Counted from the stretch's first letter, positions 33,630 through 43,635 are shown. The stretch: 64,000 bases of DNA from Novosphingobium nitrogenifigens DSM 19370 (GCF_000192575.1 NZ_GL876933.1:594698-658697), one strand, 5' to 3'. Numbers and translations: made by a program. The notes: generated from the sequence alone by a model not told the origin.

Positions 33630-33777
33630 GGGCGCTGGGGGCTGGAAGTGCGCGCCCTATCCGGGAAGGCGGGCGCAAGCACCCCGGTCCAACCCGTTCA
33701 TATTCCACAACGATGCATGGGATGGTTTCCTTCCATCGCATGCGAAAAAAATTTGCGCGGGATGTCGAACGGGGCGA

Positions 33778-34377
33778 TCAGGCAGGGACGGGAACGGTTT
33801 CCGCTATTGGGTTTTCTGCGGTTCGGGACCGCGCGACCCGCGCGGCGAGCCAGACCGCGCCCATGATCGTGGCACCGAACCACACGATGCCGAGCACCGT
33901 TGCGAGAATGACTTGCCGGAAATCCTCGCCGCCCTGAAGGATCGGCGCGTTGAAAACCGTCACATAGAGCATCGTGGCCGCGTTGCAGAATGTCGGCAGG
34001 CGTCCGGCAATGACCAGAAACAGCGCCACGATCATCAGGCCGAGCGCGCCCAGAGCCAGCGGCGCATTGCCGGTCGCGGTTCCGGTCTGGAGCATGTAGC
34101 TCAGCCCCGCGCCGACAAGGCTGCCGATCATCGCCGGCGCGAGAGCGGCCGGAGAGGAATGCGTGACCGAGGTCCAGTACCACAGGAACAGGAACCCGGC
34201 GTAAAGCGGCACGACATGGAGCAGCGTGCCGATGGCGATGAAGCCGATGATGATTGCCAACCCCACGATCGTGACGACAAGGGCTGTGCCCAGCGGCAGG
34301 GCCGGTGGTGTTCCGGGTGCCTTATCATTTGATAGGTTTGGGGCGGATTCGTGCTCTGCCTCGACATGGGATTGCAT
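33778..34377 (-). CDS. Small integral membrane protein, function unknown
   Basis: A 199-residue protein with about six predicted membrane helices (e.g. ALVVTIVGLAIIIGFIAIGTL, VPLYAGFLFLWYWTSV, ALGALGLMIVALFLVIAG, VILATVLGIVWFGATIMGAVWLA). The arrangement resembles DUF1097-like or transporter-like small membrane proteins, but I do not recognise it. ATG at 34377 follows GAGGAGAGG. The reading frame continues far upstream opposite the aminotransferase, which is a coding shadow. It stands alone, divergent from the aminotransferase. Confidence 0.7.
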   Translation of the reverse strand: MQSHVEAEHESAPNLSNDKAPGTPPALPLGTALVVTIVGLAIIIGFIAIGTLLHVVPLYAGFLFLWYWTSVTHSSPAALAPAMIGSLVGAGLSYMLQTGTATGNAPLALGALGLMIVALFLVIAGRLPTFCNAATMLYVTVFNAPILQGGEDFRQVILATVLGIVWFGATIMGAVWLAARVARSRTAENPIAETVPVPA

Positions 34378-34527
34378 GGACCTCTCCTCGTGATGTCCGG
34401 CGATCCGTGTCGCGCGGACTTGCTTGGGAAGGTCTGCCCGCTTGCCGGGTCTGTCAATCGCAATGCACGGGGAAACAGGGAATTTCATCCCGTTTCGCCG
34501 CCGCCTTGCCTCTGCTAGACGGTGGTC

Positions 34528-35682
34528 ATGATCGCGCAACTCGACCCGTTTCACGCCATCGCCGTCTCCACGCTTGCTCACCGGCTCGCCGGGCAAGGCC
34601 GGGACATCATCCACATGGAATTCGGCCAACCTTCGACAGGGGCACCGGCCAAGGCCATTGCTGCCGCGCACGAAGTGCTCGACACCGATCCGATGGGCTA
34701 TTGGGAAAGCCAGGCGCTCAAGGCGCGGATCGCTCGCCATTATCTTGAAACTGCGGGCGTCACTGTCGATCCGTCGCGGATCGTGCTCACCTGCGGGGCT
34801 TCTCCCGCGCTGGTCATGGCGCTTTCGCTGATCGGCGGGCCGGGCGCGCGGGTCGCTTTCGCGCGGCCGGGCTATGTCGCCTATCGCAACAATGCCCGTG
34901 CCCTGTTCATGGAGCCGGTCGAAGTGCCCTGTGGCGAGGCGAGCGGGTACCAGATCGATGCGGCTGCGCTGGTGGCTCTCGAACCCGCGCCCGATGCGGT
35001 CATCATCGCCAGTCCCGCCAACCCCACCGGGACGATCATTCCCGCCGACGAACTGGCGCGGATCGCGCAAGTGTGCCGGGAACGCGGCATCCGCATCATT
35101 TCCGACGAGATCTATCAGGGCATCACCTTTTCCGGCGACGCGCCGAGCATCCTGACAGTCGCGCCCGATGCTCTGGTGGTGAACAGTTTCTCGAAATATT
35201 TCAGCATGCCCGGCTGGCGTCTGGGCTGGCTGGTGACGCCCGAGGATCTGGCCGACGCGGCGCGGGCGCGCATGGGCAACCTGTTCCTTACCCCGCCGGT
35301 GATCAGCCAGAAAGCCGGGCTCGTCGCCTTTGACTGCCGCGAGGAACTCGAAGGCTATGTCGCGACTTATGCCCGCAACCGCGATCTCCTGCTTGCCGCC
35401 TTGCCCGATCTCGGGCTCAAGCGGATCGCGCCGCCCGACGGGGCTTTCTATATCTATGCCGACGTCGGTCATCTGACGCAGGACAGCATGGCGTTCGCCT
35501 TGCGCCTGCTGGAAGATACGGGGGTTGCGATTGCGCCGGGGATCGATTTCGATCCGGTCGAGGGCAACCGGTTTATCCGTTTCAGCTTTGCCGTGTCGAC
35601 GCCGCTGGTCGAGGAAGCGATTCGTCGCCTCAAGCCCTGGTTCGCCGCGCAACCCCTGTTGGAGACGTCGGAGACGGTCTGA
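34528..35682 (+). CDS. PLP-dependent class I/II aminotransferase
   Basis: A 384-residue fold-type-I aminotransferase of the aspartate aminotransferase I-gamma group. The PLP lysine is Lys223 in NSFSKYFSMPGWRLGW, Asn/Pro of SPANPTG contact the cofactor, and the C-terminal Arg of FIRFSFA binds the substrate carboxylate. Donor and acceptor cannot be told from the sequence; neighbours give no hint. ATG at 34528; GTG at 34522 is also in frame. A strong terminator follows. Confidence 0.88.
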   Translation: MIAQLDPFHAIAVSTLAHRLAGQGRDIIHMEFGQPSTGAPAKAIAAAHEVLDTDPMGYWESQALKARIARHYLETAGVTVDPSRIVLTCGASPALVMALSLIGGPGARVAFARPGYVAYRNNARALFMEPVEVPCGEASGYQIDAAALVALEPAPDAVIIASPANPTGTIIPADELARIAQVCRERGIRIISDEIYQGITFSGDAPSILTVAPDALVVNSFSKYFSMPGWRLGWLVTPEDLADAARARMGNLFLTPPVISQKAGLVAFDCREELEGYVATYARNRDLLLAALPDLGLKRIAPPDGAFYIYADVGHLTQDSMAFALRLLEDTGVAIAPGIDFDPVEGNRFIRFSFAVSTPLVEEAIRRLKPWFAAQPLLETSETV

Positions 35683-35704
35683 TCCATCGGGCCTTTCGAC
35701 AAGA

Positions 35705-35742
35705 AAAAGGGGCGGGAAGCGCGATGGCTTCCCGCCCCTTTT
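35705..35742. terminator. Bidirectional Rho-independent terminator
   Basis: AAAAGGGGCGGGAAGC and its exact complement flank a 6-nt loop, with an A-run on the left and a T-run on the right. It serves both the aminotransferase gene and the converging autotransporter gene. Confidence 0.85.
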
Positions 35743-35767
35743 CATATGGGCCTCTGATCGCTTTGGC

Positions 35768-38700
35768 TTACATCGCGATCGAGATCGAAGCGCGCACGCC
35801 GTAGGAAATGCCGCCGTCGCTGCTGCGTTCCCAGTCGGTTCCGATCTTCCAGGTGTAGTCGAGACCACCCTGAAGGATGCTGAGCTGACCGACCCAGGCC
35901 GACGGCAGGTGGCCGCCGTTGACCGTGAAGCGGTCGCCGGTTTCGAAGGATGCGGTCGTGTCGCCGAGGTTGCCGGTCAGGTGACTGCGGCGACCGGCTT
36001 CGAGTTCGACCGAGAAGGGACGTCCTTCGTGGTTCGAGGGGCCCGAGCTCCATGCCGCGAGCAGCGTCGTGGTCGCGGTCGTCTGACTGCTGTGACGCGA
36101 ATCCACCGTCAGCGCGATCGGGGTGTCGCCCGTTTCGATGTGGCTGTTTTCCTGCAGGCGATCGTATTCGATCACCCCGCGCGGACGGATCGACCAGTGA
36201 TCGTTGATCGGCACCTTGTACGAGACGCCAGCCGTGCCGGTAACGTACCAGCCCGCCCAGTGACCGGCTGCCGTATAGCTGAAATTGACGGGCGTGACCG
36301 CTGTGGTCGTTTCGTTCGTATAAGTGCCGTTGAACGTACGGGTCGAATTGAACGACGAACGCCCCGCCGCACCGCGCGCCCAGATGTAGAGCGGGCCACT
36401 CGACTTGCGCCAGAACAGGCCGAGTTCGTAGTCGTTGTTCTTGATGTGCTGGTACGAGCCGGTGTTGACGCTGCCCGTGAACCACGAGATCGTGAACCCG
36501 ACGTTGCCGATGCCGGTTACCTTTTCGAAACCGGCCGAGAGGCCGCCGCCGCTCGTCTTGAACCCAGCGGTGTCACCATAACGGCGCGTGCCGCGGAACA
36601 CGATCGGTTCGAGCCAGGCAGCCGTGTCGCTGATCGAGAACATCGACGAATCGTCGTCGATATGGCGACCGACCAGACGCGAGGCGCGCGTGACGATGTC
36701 GAACGTGCCGCCCGCATAGTCCGGCAGCATTTCGTTGAAGCGGCCGCGCAGCGTCGGCTTGTCGTAGATCTCGAGCAGGGTCTTTTCGACGTAGGTGTTG
36801 TCCGCCGCATCCGAGAGGATCGCGTTATAGGCGCTTGCCTGCGCGGCGGTCAGGCCGAGCTCGGATGCGGTTGCCTTGGCGATCGTCACATAGACGTTGT
36901 TCGCATCGGTGCTGACCGAACCGGTGAACAGGACAGGCAGGCTGAGCGAGGAATTGGTCAGCGTGCTGGCGCCATTCAGCGTCGTTGCGTTCAGCACGTT
37001 GTAGGTGCCGACCACATTGGCGAGCGAGGTGATCTTCGTGGAGATCGTTGCTCCGCTGGCGAACGTGGCGGTGGTCGCGACCAGCTTCGAACTCGTGCCG
37101 GTATCACCGTCGATGTAGGCGCGCAGCGTGCCGCCCGCTCCGACGGTCAGCGACTTGACCGTGCTGGTCGCAGTCGAATTGGCGCCGAAGGTGCCCCCGT
37201 TGACAGTGACATCAAGAGCCGAACCGCCAACGATGGCGCCCAGCCAGCGGGCGGAGTCCGATACCGTCAGTGTGCCGGGCTGGTTGTTCAGCGTGACCGT
37301 GCCGGTGTAACGCGCGTTGCCGGTCAGCGTCATCGTTTCGGTACCTGCCGAGCCGAAGTCGATGTTGCCCACCCACTTTGAATCGTCGGCGAGAGCGACC
37401 GTGTTGTTGCCCGCGCCCAGGTAGGCGTTGCCGGTGACGGTGCCGGACTGGATATTGAGCGTGTCGTTGCCGCTGCCGGTATAGATGTCACCGGTGATCC
37501 CGGCATAGGCCGTGGCGGTGTCGACATTGTAGCCGGTGGCGGCCTTGTCGGTCGCCTGGTTCGTCTGGTTGTCCGAAGTCAGCGACTGGGTAATCGTGAC
37601 GCCGCTGGTGTTGGCCGACAGGTCGATTGCTCTGGCGCTGCCTGCCGTGGTGGAAGTGGCGATGATATAGCCCTGGTTGGTGATCGATGTCACCGAACCC
37701 GACAGGTCGCGAATGGCGTAAAGGTTACCGTTGGATTGGCCGGTTGCGGTGGCCTTGATAGTGCCGGTGTTGAAGATCGATCCGACGGTCGATCCCGAAT
37801 TGATCAGGACTGCGGTGGCCGAACTGTCGGCGGTGGACGCCGTGACCGTCCCGTAGACTTCCATCCCGTTGGTCAGAGTGACGTTGCCGCCCTCGCCGCC
37901 GATCGAAACTGCCAGGACATCGATCCCGCTGGTGGTCGTCGTTGCGGTGATCGAACCGTCGATGCCCAGCGCATAGGACCCGTTGTCGGTCGTGCCCGCG
38001 CCGATGGTGATATTGTTGGCACCGCCGATCTGAAGGGCGGTGTTGTTGCCATAGGCGACAATGGAGCCGCGATCGGTATCGGTCGAGTTCGACGACGTCG
38101 GCGCGTTGATCAGGATCCCGCCCGCGACGTTGCCGTCCACTTCCACCACCGGAGTGGCGGTGTTGAGCCGGGTGCTCCACAAGGTGAGCGTGGTCGAACT
38201 GCTGGTCGTGTAGCTGAGCGAATTGGTGACTGCGCCGTCGATCTTGAAGATGCCGCCGACATCGCCGCTCAGGACAACGCCCTGTGCGCTCGAACCGGCC
38301 ACGGTCACGGTGCCGCCCACGGTCACATTGCCGGTCACTGCCGCGGTCTTGATGCCGTAGCTGCTGTCGCCGAGCACGGTGATCGTGCCGCTGGTGGTCA
38401 GGCTGCCGTTAAGCGTGCTGTCGATCTGGATTGCGGCGGAGTTTTCCCCGTCGACGGTGATCGAACCGGTGTTCGAGATCGAACCGGTAATCGTTCCGCC
38501 AGATGCTCCGTAGATGCCGTAGCGGTTGCTGACGCCCGAAATCGCACCGGTCAGGGAGCTGCCGGTGGTCGACGTCGGGGTGTAGTTTTCCAGAACCGCG
38601 ATCGTGCCGGCATTGGTGATCGTGGTTGTGATGCCGGGGTTGATGAGCACGCCGATCGAGCCGTCGACGGCTGCAGAGGCCGTACCGGCCGAGATCGTGC

Positions 38701-38947
38701 CGCCGGAATTGACCGTGACGGTGCTCGACGAATCAACCGTAGCGGCAGCGCCGCTGGCGACTTTGAGAGTGCCGGTTCCGGCGACGGTGACGTTGCCTGC
38801 TGTCGATGTCGTCTGGGCCGAAGTCGTTGTGCCCGTGATGGTGGTGTCGGCGTAAGCCGGCGCAGCGGCGGAAAGGCCAGCGGCCACATAGACGGCAACC
38901 GGTGCGGCCGAGGCCAGAAACTGCGGAATCTTGCGCTGCATCAGCAT
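35768..38947 (-). CDS. Large autotransporter (type Va secretion) protein
   Basis: A 1059-residue surface protein. A long signal peptide (ending APAYA near residue 34) precedes a passenger of about 680 residues rich in Gly, Thr, Ser and Val, with repeated TGTI/GTV segments as in parallel beta-helices, and a C-terminal autotransporter barrel of about 280 residues (from roughly ADNTYVEKTLLEIYDKP) whose last strand is GISYGVRASISIAM. Function of the passenger is unknown; adhesion or biofilm is usual for the family. ATG at 38947 has GGATGATAG at good distance; ATG codons at 38962 and 38941 are alternatives. Divergent from the ECF sigma gene. Confidence 0.87.
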   Translation of the reverse strand: MLMQRKIPQFLASAAPVAVYVAAGLSAAAPAYADTTITGTTTSAQTTSTAGNVTVAGTGTLKVASGAAATVDSSSTVTVNSGGTISAGTASAAVDGSIGVLINPGITTTITNAGTIAVLENYTPTSTTGSSLTGAISGVSNRYGIYGASGGTITGSISNTGSITVDGENSAAIQIDSTLNGSLTTSGTITVLGDSSYGIKTAAVTGNVTVGGTVTVAGSSAQGVVLSGDVGGIFKIDGAVTNSLSYTTSSSTTLTLWSTRLNTATPVVEVDGNVAGGILINAPTSSNSTDTDRGSIVAYGNNTALQIGGANNITIGAGTTDNGSYALGIDGSITATTTTSGIDVLAVSIGGEGGNVTLTNGMEVYGTVTASTADSSATAVLINSGSTVGSIFNTGTIKATATGQSNGNLYAIRDLSGSVTSITNQGYIIATSTTAGSARAIDLSANTSGVTITQSLTSDNQTNQATDKAATGYNVDTATAYAGITGDIYTGSGNDTLNIQSGTVTGNAYLGAGNNTVALADDSKWVGNIDFGSAGTETMTLTGNARYTGTVTLNNQPGTLTVSDSARWLGAIVGGSALDVTVNGGTFGANSTATSTVKSLTVGAGGTLRAYIDGDTGTSSKLVATTATFASGATISTKITSLANVVGTYNVLNATTLNGASTLTNSSLSLPVLFTGSVSTDANNVYVTIAKATASELGLTAAQASAYNAILSDAADNTYVEKTLLEIYDKPTLRGRFNEMLPDYAGGTFDIVTRASRLVGRHIDDDSSMFSISDTAAWLEPIVFRGTRRYGDTAGFKTSGGGLSAGFEKVTGIGNVGFTISWFTGSVNTGSYQHIKNNDYELGLFWRKSSGPLYIWARGAAGRSSFNSTRTFNGTYTNETTTAVTPVNFSYTAAGHWAGWYVTGTAGVSYKVPINDHWSIRPRGVIEYDRLQENSHIETGDTPIALTVDSRHSSQTTATTTLLAAWSSGPSNHEGRPFSVELEAGRRSHLTGNLGDTTASFETGDRFTVNGGHLPSAWVGQLSILQGGLDYTWKIGTDWERSSDGGISYGVRASISIAM

Positions 38948-39280
38948 TCTATCATCCGGCATGACGGTTCGCGGGAGTGCCCCCCTTGAAACCGATGGGT
39001 TTGGTGGCCAGATTCCGGCAAAGCGGACCCTGACCCTATCGAAAAGAGCTGGCCCCCTGTCGCACTCCCCCCAAGGAGGCGAAAACCCGACATTCGGGGG
39101 CCTGAACGGGTAACGTGGATACTGCGAAAACCATGCAAGGCAAGCCGGTCAAAAAAAGAACGTGGCTCGGTTTGTCGTAAATTTCCCGTTCAGGCGGGAG
39201 GTTCCAGTGAAATCGTCGGGCTGGACGTGCGAAAATGGGGATTGGTGTGGAGCTTCCCTCGTGCGCGGCAGATCGAGCCT
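38948..39280. other. Divergent intergenic region, autotransporter/ECF sigma
   Basis: About 330 bp without a supported gene. It contains an inverted repeat with widely spaced arms, CCTGAACGGG (39101-39110) and CCCGTTCAGG (39185-39194), and the AT-richer stretch between them (39146-39184) that is the most promoter-like part. No recognisable ECF -35 GGAAC/-10 GTC pair was located with confidence. Confidence 0.45.
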
Positions 39281-40066
39281 ATGACTTTCTTTGGTGGCAG
39301 AGCGCTTGGTGAATCTCTTGATGAGAGTGACCGCGCCCACGGGATCGAACCACCGCGTGAGCGGGCCAGTGGCGGGTCCCGCGACCGGGCCAGTGACAGG
39401 GCCGGTTCCTTCGAGACGAAATCGCAGGGATCCGCGCCGTCGCGATCCGCAGCCCTAAAAGTTGGGAAAAATCGTTCGGGGCAGGACGATACCAGCCTCA
39501 TGCGCGCGGTGGGCGAAGGTTCGGTCGAGGCGTTCTCCATCCTGGTCGATCGACACAGCGGCGCTCTCTATCGCGTGGCCGCGCGCATGTTGGGCGACGG
39601 GCACGAGGCCGAGGATGTGGTGCAGGAATGCTTCGTTCGCCTCTGGCAACATGCCCCGCGCTGGCAACCGAGCGGAGCGGGGCTCGTCGGCTGGCTTCAC
39701 CGCATTGCTCTCAATCTCTGTTTCGACCGCAAGCGCCGCTTTCGTGTGGTGGTAACGCCCGACGTGCCCGATCAGGCCGACGATGCGCCGTTGGCGGACA
39801 TCCTGATCGAAGCCGATCAGGCCCATGGCGAAGTTACCGCCGCACTCGACGCCTTGCCCGAACGCTATCGCGCGGCGCTGGTGCTGTGCTATCTGGAAGG
39901 CCAATCCAACGCGATGGCGGCGCAAGTGCTCAACCTCAATATCAAGGCCATGGAGTCCCTGCTGTTCCGGGCGCGGCGCCAGTTGCGCGAGATTCTCTCC
40001 TCGCGCACGCCCGGCTGGCGTGATCTTGTCGCGGCGAGCAGCATCGAGCGGAGCCGCCACCCATGA
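39281..40066 (+). CDS. ECF-family RNA polymerase sigma factor
   Basis: A 261-residue sigma-70 family protein with region 2 (AFSILVDRHSGALYRVAARMLGDGHEAEDVVQECFVRLW) and region 4 (ALDALPERYRAALVLCYLEGQSNAMAAQVLNL) but no region 3, as in ECF factors. The first about 70 residues are unusually charged and repetitive (RERASGGSRDRASDRAG) and precede the normal ECF start DDTSLMRAV; the true start may be later, such as ATG at 39500. The stop overlaps the downstream gene (ATGA), which encodes a one-helix membrane protein fitting an anti-sigma factor. Confidence 0.85.
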   Translation: MTFFGGRALGESLDESDRAHGIEPPRERASGGSRDRASDRAGSFETKSQGSAPSRSAALKVGKNRSGQDDTSLMRAVGEGSVEAFSILVDRHSGALYRVAARMLGDGHEAEDVVQECFVRLWQHAPRWQPSGAGLVGWLHRIALNLCFDRKRRFRVVVTPDVPDQADDAPLADILIEADQAHGEVTAALDALPERYRAALVLCYLEGQSNAMAAQVLNLNIKAMESLLFRARRQLREILSSRTPGWRDLVAASSIERSRHP

Positions 40067-40968
40067 CACGACCGTCTTCCCGCAGGCCTGCTGCCGTTCC
40101 GGTGGACGTGCGGGACATCGAAGCCCTTGCTCGCGACGGAGAGCACGAAGACCTGCCGCGCGAGGAGGAGGAAGCCCTGCGCGCGCTGCTTCGTGCCCAG
40201 TCGGGGCCTGCGCTGCCGCCCGGACTTGCCGAGCGGATCGTGCGCGAAGTTCCCCGTCTGGCCCAGCTTCCGGCAGATCCGTCAGGCGAACGGTGCGCGG
40301 ATGTTGATGCGCTTCCATCCGCATGGAGCCGTGAGCCCGAGAGTGTTGCAGCGGCGGCCGGGAGTGATGTCCGCCCTGCCGGAGCCTTGCGGCGTCATGG
40401 CTGGCTTGCCGGTCTCGCTTCGCTGGCGGCGGGGCTTGCCCTTTTGGCCCTGATTCAGCCTCGCGGGGGTGACGCGCCCGTTTCGAGTGGGTCGCAGCCG
40501 ATGGCGTCGATCCCTGCCCGTTCGATGGAGGCCCCGGCAGCAGCGCCGGAGATGGTCACGTCAAGCGAGGCCCTTGCACTGACCGGACAGCAAGCCGGAG
40601 CGCCGCGTGCCGAAAGTGCAGTGCCGCAGGTATCGGCGAGTTCGACGGGAATGTCTTCTGCCGCGGCACCGACAGCGGCTCCGACCGAAGAGCCCCAGCC
40701 TGCAGAGCCGGTCGTTCCGGTTGCGCCGGCGGCGCAACTGGCCCGAGGTCCGGTTGCGGGGCCAGTCGCCGATCCGGGCGAATCCACGGGCTCGGTCACG
40801 CCAGCCCTTGGTACGCACGGCATCATGGGGCCGGTCCTGCAACAGGGCTATGGCTTTGGCGGCGGGACAGTCGGGGGCGGTTACGGCCTGCCCGGAAACG
40901 GCATGAGCGGAAGCGGAATGCCCGCAGGGGGTATGGCCGGCGGGCCGACGCCGGGCGGGCCTCGCTAG
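40063..40968 (+). CDS. Putative anti-sigma factor, single-pass, with Pro/Ala/Gly-rich tail
   Basis: A 301-residue protein. The N-terminal about 105 residues are charged and helical with no HxxxCxxC zinc motif (REEEEALRALLRAQSG), followed by one transmembrane helix (LAGLASLAAGLALLALIQP, about 111-129) and a long periplasmic region of low complexity rich in Ala, Pro and Ser, ending in Gly/Met repeats (GNGMSGSGMPAGGM). Coupling to the ECF gene by a 4-nt overlap is the main reason for the anti-sigma call. No family domain was recognised; the low-complexity tail may sense the envelope or be shed. Confidence 0.6.
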   Translation: MTRPSSRRPAAVPVDVRDIEALARDGEHEDLPREEEEALRALLRAQSGPALPPGLAERIVREVPRLAQLPADPSGERCADVDALPSAWSREPESVAAAAGSDVRPAGALRRHGWLAGLASLAAGLALLALIQPRGGDAPVSSGSQPMASIPARSMEAPAAAPEMVTSSEALALTGQQAGAPRAESAVPQVSASSTGMSSAAAPTAAPTEEPQPAEPVVPVAPAAQLARGPVAGPVADPGESTGSVTPALGTHGIMGPVLQQGYGFGGGTVGGGYGLPGNGMSGSGMPAGGMAGGPTPGGPR

Positions 40969-40977
40969 GGCTTCTCC

Positions 40978-43518
40978 CTAAATGCCGCCGACCGATACCA
41001 GGCGGACGACGGCTCCGACCGCGAAGAAGCCTGCCGGACCTTGCGGGCAGGCGATGTAGCGGCTTTCCCAGGCGGGATCGAACTTGGCCTTGTAGAACTT
41101 GAGGCCCGCGAAATTGTAGACCGCGCCGCCGATCTGGTAGACCGCGCGGGCAAGGTGGGCCCAGAACGGCGCGAGCCGCCCGCCCGGTACGCCCGACAGC
41201 GGGGCAAGGCCGAGATTGAAGCGGCGGTATCCGCGTTCGCGGGCGAGCCCGATCAGCTCGGTGAAAAGATAGTCCATGGTGCCCGGCGGGGCGGCGCTGC
41301 CCTGCCGCATCAGGTCGACCGACATTTCCTGTCCGTCGCCCGAGGCCCAGATATTGGCGAAGGCCACCGGTTCGTTGTCGCGCATGACGACAGCGAGTTC
41401 GAAATGGGTGAGGTAGCGGGCCTCGAAATGGCCGAGGCTGAACCCCTTTTCCAGCGCGTGCTGTGTTCTCAGCCATTCGTCGGAAACCGGCTTCAACCGG
41501 GGCAGCCAGCGCGGCACGTCGCTTGGCGGAACCAGTGTCAGCGACAGGCCTTCGCGCAAGGCGCGGGCGCGACTGTTGCGCAGGCCTTTCATGCGCGGCC
41601 CGGTCAGTGTGAAGGTGGCCGGATCGACAATCGCCTCTTCGCCGTACTTCATCACCGCAAGGCCGAGTTCGACCATCAGCGGCAACATCTCTTCGCTCGC
41701 CTGATAGAAACACAGCCGCGCGTTGCACAAGTGCGAGAGGCGGCGCAGTTCCCATACCAGCGCCGACCAGCGTTCGCGCGGGCCCACCGGATCGCCCATC
41801 ACGACCCAGGTTCGCCCCAGCGGGCGGAACATGAGGAAGCAATCGCCTGCCTCGCTGACCAGGAACCGCTTGTCGCCGGTGAGGGCAAGGGCGGCGTCGC
41901 TGCGCGGGCATTGCGCCATGGCACGGCGGATCGTTTCGGGCGACAGAGTGGTGACCCCGCCTTGCGCGCGCGGCTGGATGATCCATTCGCGCAAGGCGAA
42001 TGCGGTCATCAGGACCCCCGCGCCGAAACTTGCCCGCAGATAGCGCGGCCCGTCGCCATAAAGCGCGAAATGCCACCACAGGTCCGAGCGAAAGCGGTCG
42101 GTGTTGTAGAACATCGCCCCACTGACGCAGGTCACTACGACGGCCACCGCAGCCGCGATCAGCCAGCGCAGGTTGTGCGTCGAAAAGGCGCCGGTCCGCC
42201 CGCGATAGAACGCGGGGGCGGCCAGTTGCAGCAGCCCGGCCATGACCAGCATGACGCCCGCTTCCTCGTAATCGAGCCCCTTGGCGATCGAGAACAGCGC
42301 GCCCAGCAGGAACAGCGCGCGTGCCGTGCGCATGCCGCTGACGAGCCTTTGGGTAAGGGCGGGCGCCACCAGCAAGAGACCGGTTCCGACAAGGCTGGCC
42401 GCCAGATGTGAGGTTTCGATGAAAGGCAGGGGCAGCAGCAGGATGAGGTCGTGCATCCGTGCGTGCTCGGCAGGCAAGGCGCCCGACAGCAACAGGACGA
42501 GGCCGCCTGCAAAACTCATCGCGCCGAACAGGGCCGGGCTGATTTCCAGGACGACGTTGCGCACCGGGGTGATGAGGCGGCGCAGCAGGGGAGCGAGTCC
42601 GACCGCCTCGATCGCGCCGTTGAGTATGAGCGCGAGCGAAAACGGGATGAGGTAATAGATGACGCGATAGGCGATCAGGGCGGCGATCGCGGCGGCCCCG
42701 GCATCGGGAACGGTCGCGAGGATCACTGCTTCGAACACGCCGAGCCCGCCGGGAATATGCGTGACGAGGCCGAGCGAGATTCCCATGGCATAGGCCAGCA
42801 TGAACCGGGCGAAATGCCATTCGGCATGGGGCAGGAGCAGGTAGAGCGCGAGGCTCGAACAGGCGAGGTCGACGGTCGAGACGACCGCGAGTTCGAGCAC
42901 GGTCTGTCCGCGCAAAGTGCCGAGCACAGGTTCGAGCGGCTTGAGCAGGGCGGGGCGGAAGGCGGCCACGCCGGTGAAGGTCAGGACCACGCCAAGGACG
43001 AGCGCACCGACGACATGGGCCGGGCCAGGCTGGATCGTCATGATGCCAAGGTCGAGCGGCGCGCCCAGAAAAGCCATCGCCGTCCCGCTGGCGATCGCGA
43101 CGCCGACCCAGAACGATACCCCTGCAATGACGACGATGCGCGCGACTTTGGCCGGGGGGATGCCTGCCGTGCCATAGATGCGCAGACGCGCCGATCCGCC
43201 GGTGATCGCCCCGAAGCCGAGCGTGTGGGACAAGGCATAGCTGGTAAAGGACGCGCGCATGGTGAGCCCGAGCGGCGCGCGTACGCCGACGATCCTTTGC
43301 GCCAGCATGTCGTAGAACGTGAGCAGGATATAGCTGGCAATGGTCAGCAGGACTGCGCCGACGACGTGTCGGCGCGGGATCGCCGCGAGTGCGGCAAGCG
43401 CATCGGCCGGGCGGAATTCATGCGCCAGATGGCTGAGCGAGCGCCATGCGATCGTGCCCACCGCCGCGACGAGGGCAACAACCAGAAACCCCCTGATCAG
43501 CCTGGTGCGGGACGACAT
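40978..43518 (-). CDS. mprF: Bifunctional lysylphosphatidylglycerol synthetase/flippase MprF
   Basis: An 846-residue full-length MprF. The N-terminal part (about residues 10-500) is a multi-helix flippase region with GFGAITGGSARLRIYGTAGI and the HIPGGLGVFEAVIL motif. The C-terminal about 300 residues form the DUF2156 aminoacyl-transferase domain (dual GNAT fold), including VMGDPVGPRERWSALVW and RRFNLGLAPLSGV. It transfers lysine (or alanine) from tRNA to phosphatidylglycerol and flips the product, reducing the negative surface charge and sensitivity to cationic peptides and acid. The upstream gene on the same strand encodes a VirJ/AcvB-like hydrolase. Confidence 0.93.
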   Translation of the reverse strand: MSSRTRLIRGFLVVALVAAVGTIAWRSLSHLAHEFRPADALAALAAIPRRHVVGAVLLTIASYILLTFYDMLAQRIVGVRAPLGLTMRASFTSYALSHTLGFGAITGGSARLRIYGTAGIPPAKVARIVVIAGVSFWVGVAIASGTAMAFLGAPLDLGIMTIQPGPAHVVGALVLGVVLTFTGVAAFRPALLKPLEPVLGTLRGQTVLELAVVSTVDLACSSLALYLLLPHAEWHFARFMLAYAMGISLGLVTHIPGGLGVFEAVILATVPDAGAAAIAALIAYRVIYYLIPFSLALILNGAIEAVGLAPLLRRLITPVRNVVLEISPALFGAMSFAGGLVLLLSGALPAEHARMHDLILLLPLPFIETSHLAASLVGTGLLLVAPALTQRLVSGMRTARALFLLGALFSIAKGLDYEEAGVMLVMAGLLQLAAPAFYRGRTGAFSTHNLRWLIAAAVAVVVTCVSGAMFYNTDRFRSDLWWHFALYGDGPRYLRASFGAGVLMTAFALREWIIQPRAQGGVTTLSPETIRRAMAQCPRSDAALALTGDKRFLVSEAGDCFLMFRPLGRTWVVMGDPVGPRERWSALVWELRRLSHLCNARLCFYQASEEMLPLMVELGLAVMKYGEEAIVDPATFTLTGPRMKGLRNSRARALREGLSLTLVPPSDVPRWLPRLKPVSDEWLRTQHALEKGFSLGHFEARYLTHFELAVVMRDNEPVAFANIWASGDGQEMSVDLMRQGSAAPPGTMDYLFTELIGLARERGYRRFNLGLAPLSGVPGGRLAPFWAHLARAVYQIGGAVYNFAGLKFYKAKFDPAWESRYIACPQGPAGFFAVGAVVRLVSVGGI

Positions 43519-43635
43519 CGTCAGCGACCCCGTGGCAAGGACAGGGAGCGGGTGGGAATCCGGTTCACCCCGGCGTCATACTCCAATTTCCCATCAACAC
43601 CATGACGTTCGGTCGAAGAACTCCGTGAGGGAGCG

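Noticed and set aside
34378..35868. Upstream extension of the small membrane protein gene frame
   Set aside because: This part lies opposite the aminotransferase and lacks homology; the ATG at 34377 with GAGGAGAGG explains the gene.
35525..37381. 618-codon open frame antisense to the autotransporter
   Set aside because: No ribosome site and no domain, and it starts inside the aminotransferase gene; the autotransporter barrel on the other strand is unmistakable.
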